Source: Serinus canaria (Eukaryota > Chordata > Aves > Passeriformes > Fringillidae). Taken from it: 64,000 bases of DNA. A program made the position numbers and the translations under genes. The stretch lies in contig NC_066336.1 of the NCBI RefSeq assembly GCF_022539315.1, positions 4,592,600 through 4,656,599 of the forward strand. The letters run 5' to 3'. Below are positions 63,035 to 64,000 of the stretch, piece by piece (positions within the stretch are counted from its first letter, which is position 1; each line of letters starts with the position of its first letter). The notes under the pieces are model-generated. The model ran no database searches. It had not been told where the DNA came from and saw only the letters and a program-made list of their open reading frames with translations.

Positions 63035-64000
63035 AGCATTCCTACCCGGATAGAATCTGGAGATTCCCAAGCATTCCTACCTGAAGAATCTGAGATTCCC
63101 AGCATTCCGCTGATAGAATCTGGAGATTCCCAAGCATTCCTACCCGGATAGAATCTGGAGATTCCCCAGCATTCCTACCGGATAGAATCTGGAGATTCCC
63201 AAGCATTCCTACCGGATAGAATCTGGAGATTCCCAAGCATTCCCACCCAGACAGAATCTGGAGATTCCCAAGCATTCCTACCTGGATAGAATCTGGAGAT
63301 TCCCAAGCATTCCTACCCGGACAGAATCTGGAGATTCCCAAGCATTCCTACCTGATAGAATCTGGAGATTCCCAAGCATTCCTACCCGACAGAATCTGGA
63401 GATTCCCAGGCATTCCTGCCCAGACAGAATCTGGAGATTCCCAGCATTCCTCCTGGATAGAATCTGGAGATTCCCAAGCATTCCTACCCAGACAGAATCT
63501 GGAGATTCCCAAGCATTCCTACCCGGATAGAATCTGGAGATTCCCAAGCATTCCTGCCTGGATAGAATCTGGAGATTCCCAAGCATTCCCACCCAGACAG
63601 AATCTGGAGATTCCCAAGCATTCCTACCCAGACAGAATCTGGAGATTCCCAAGCATTCCTACCTGGATAGAATCTGGAGATCCCAGCATTCCCCAGAAGA
63701 TCTGGAGATCCCAAGCATTCTACCGATAGAATCTGGAGATTCCAGCATCTACCGGATGAATCTGGAGATTCCCAAGCATTCCACCCAGACAGAATCTGGA
63801 GATTCCCAAGCATTCCTACCCGGATAGAATCTGGAGATTCCCAAGCTTCCTACCTGGATAGAATCTGGAGATTCCCAAGCATTCCTACCCAGACAGAATC
63901 TGGACCCAGCATTCCACCGAAGATCTGGAGATCCCAGCTCCTACCGACAGAATCTGGAGATTCCCAAGCATTCCCACCCAGACAGAATCTGGAGATTCCC
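63035..64000. repeat. HDAC1: ~35-bp minisatellite, AATCTGGAGATTCCCAAGCA type, in HDAC1 intron
   Basis: About 28 units of TAGAATCTGGAGATTCCCAA plus GCATTCCTACCCGGA, continuing past the window edge. Units at 63670-63760 and 63900-63950 carry small deletions. It follows the solo LTR by about 210 bp. Confidence 0.96.

Noticed and set aside
63035..64000. Regularly spaced repeat resembling a CRISPR array
   Set aside because: Vertebrate intron. There are no unique spacers; the whole 35-bp unit is repeated, so it is a minisatellite.

Overview
The window is vertebrate nuclear DNA, almost certainly avian and most likely from a songbird. Introns are short, there are GC-rich CpG blocks, and minisatellites are extremely dense, as on a bird microchromosome. 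The dispersed repeats are decayed CR1 LINE 3' ends and one solo LTR of a type I recognise from passerine genomes. All recognised genes map to the human 1p35 neighbourhood: PTP4A2, KHDRBS1, TMEM39B, MARCKSL1 and HDAC1.

Layout. (1) PTP4A2 lies on the minus strand. Five coding exons between 3772 and 11134 reconstruct an intact 167-residue protein, and a probable non-coding first exon sits in a CpG island at about 21.05-21.3 kb. (2) KHDRBS1 (Sam68) starts on the plus strand at 24082, but only coding exon 1 is visible. The KH-domain exons are absent from the following 7.8 kb, which contains a 500-N assembly gap (29596-30095). (3) TMEM39B on the plus strand has a CpG promoter and non-coding exon ending at 32219. 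Its eight coding exons (33787-39833) give an intact 489-residue membrane protein. (4) 40.3-54.2 kb is GC-rich with no recognised gene. It holds CpG blocks, minisatellites and AT-rich, homeodomain/SOX-motif islands that could be enhancers. (5) MARCKSL1 on the plus strand has two exons (54436-54498, 55092-55634; 201 residues) and a 3'UTR ending near 56765. (6) HDAC1 on the minus strand is tail-to-tail with MARCKSL1. Its last five coding exons lie at 60376-62328, its 3'UTR ends near 58.8 kb, and the rest of the gene runs off the right edge.

How the parts relate. These are independent housekeeping or signalling genes, not an operon: a prenylated phosphatase, an RNA-binding splicing regulator, an ER membrane protein, a myristoylated actin/calmodulin-binding protein and a class I deacetylase. 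Gene order differs from human, where KPNA6 to LCK lie between TMEM39B and HDAC1.

The most unusual signal is the position of the tandem repeats. At several exons the repeat unit includes the splice site itself. PTP4A2 exon 6 and TMEM39B exon 8 are each preceded by an array of copies of their own 3' splice site. Two HDAC1 donors run directly into arrays. KHDRBS1 intron 1 has about 12 copies of a unit with the AG|GT layout of a recursive splice site. An HDAC1 intron array carries over twenty exact kappa-B consensus motifs. All exon boundaries were read by eye from homology and GT/AG rules. No alignment or database search was run, and array limits are approximate to a few tens of bases.
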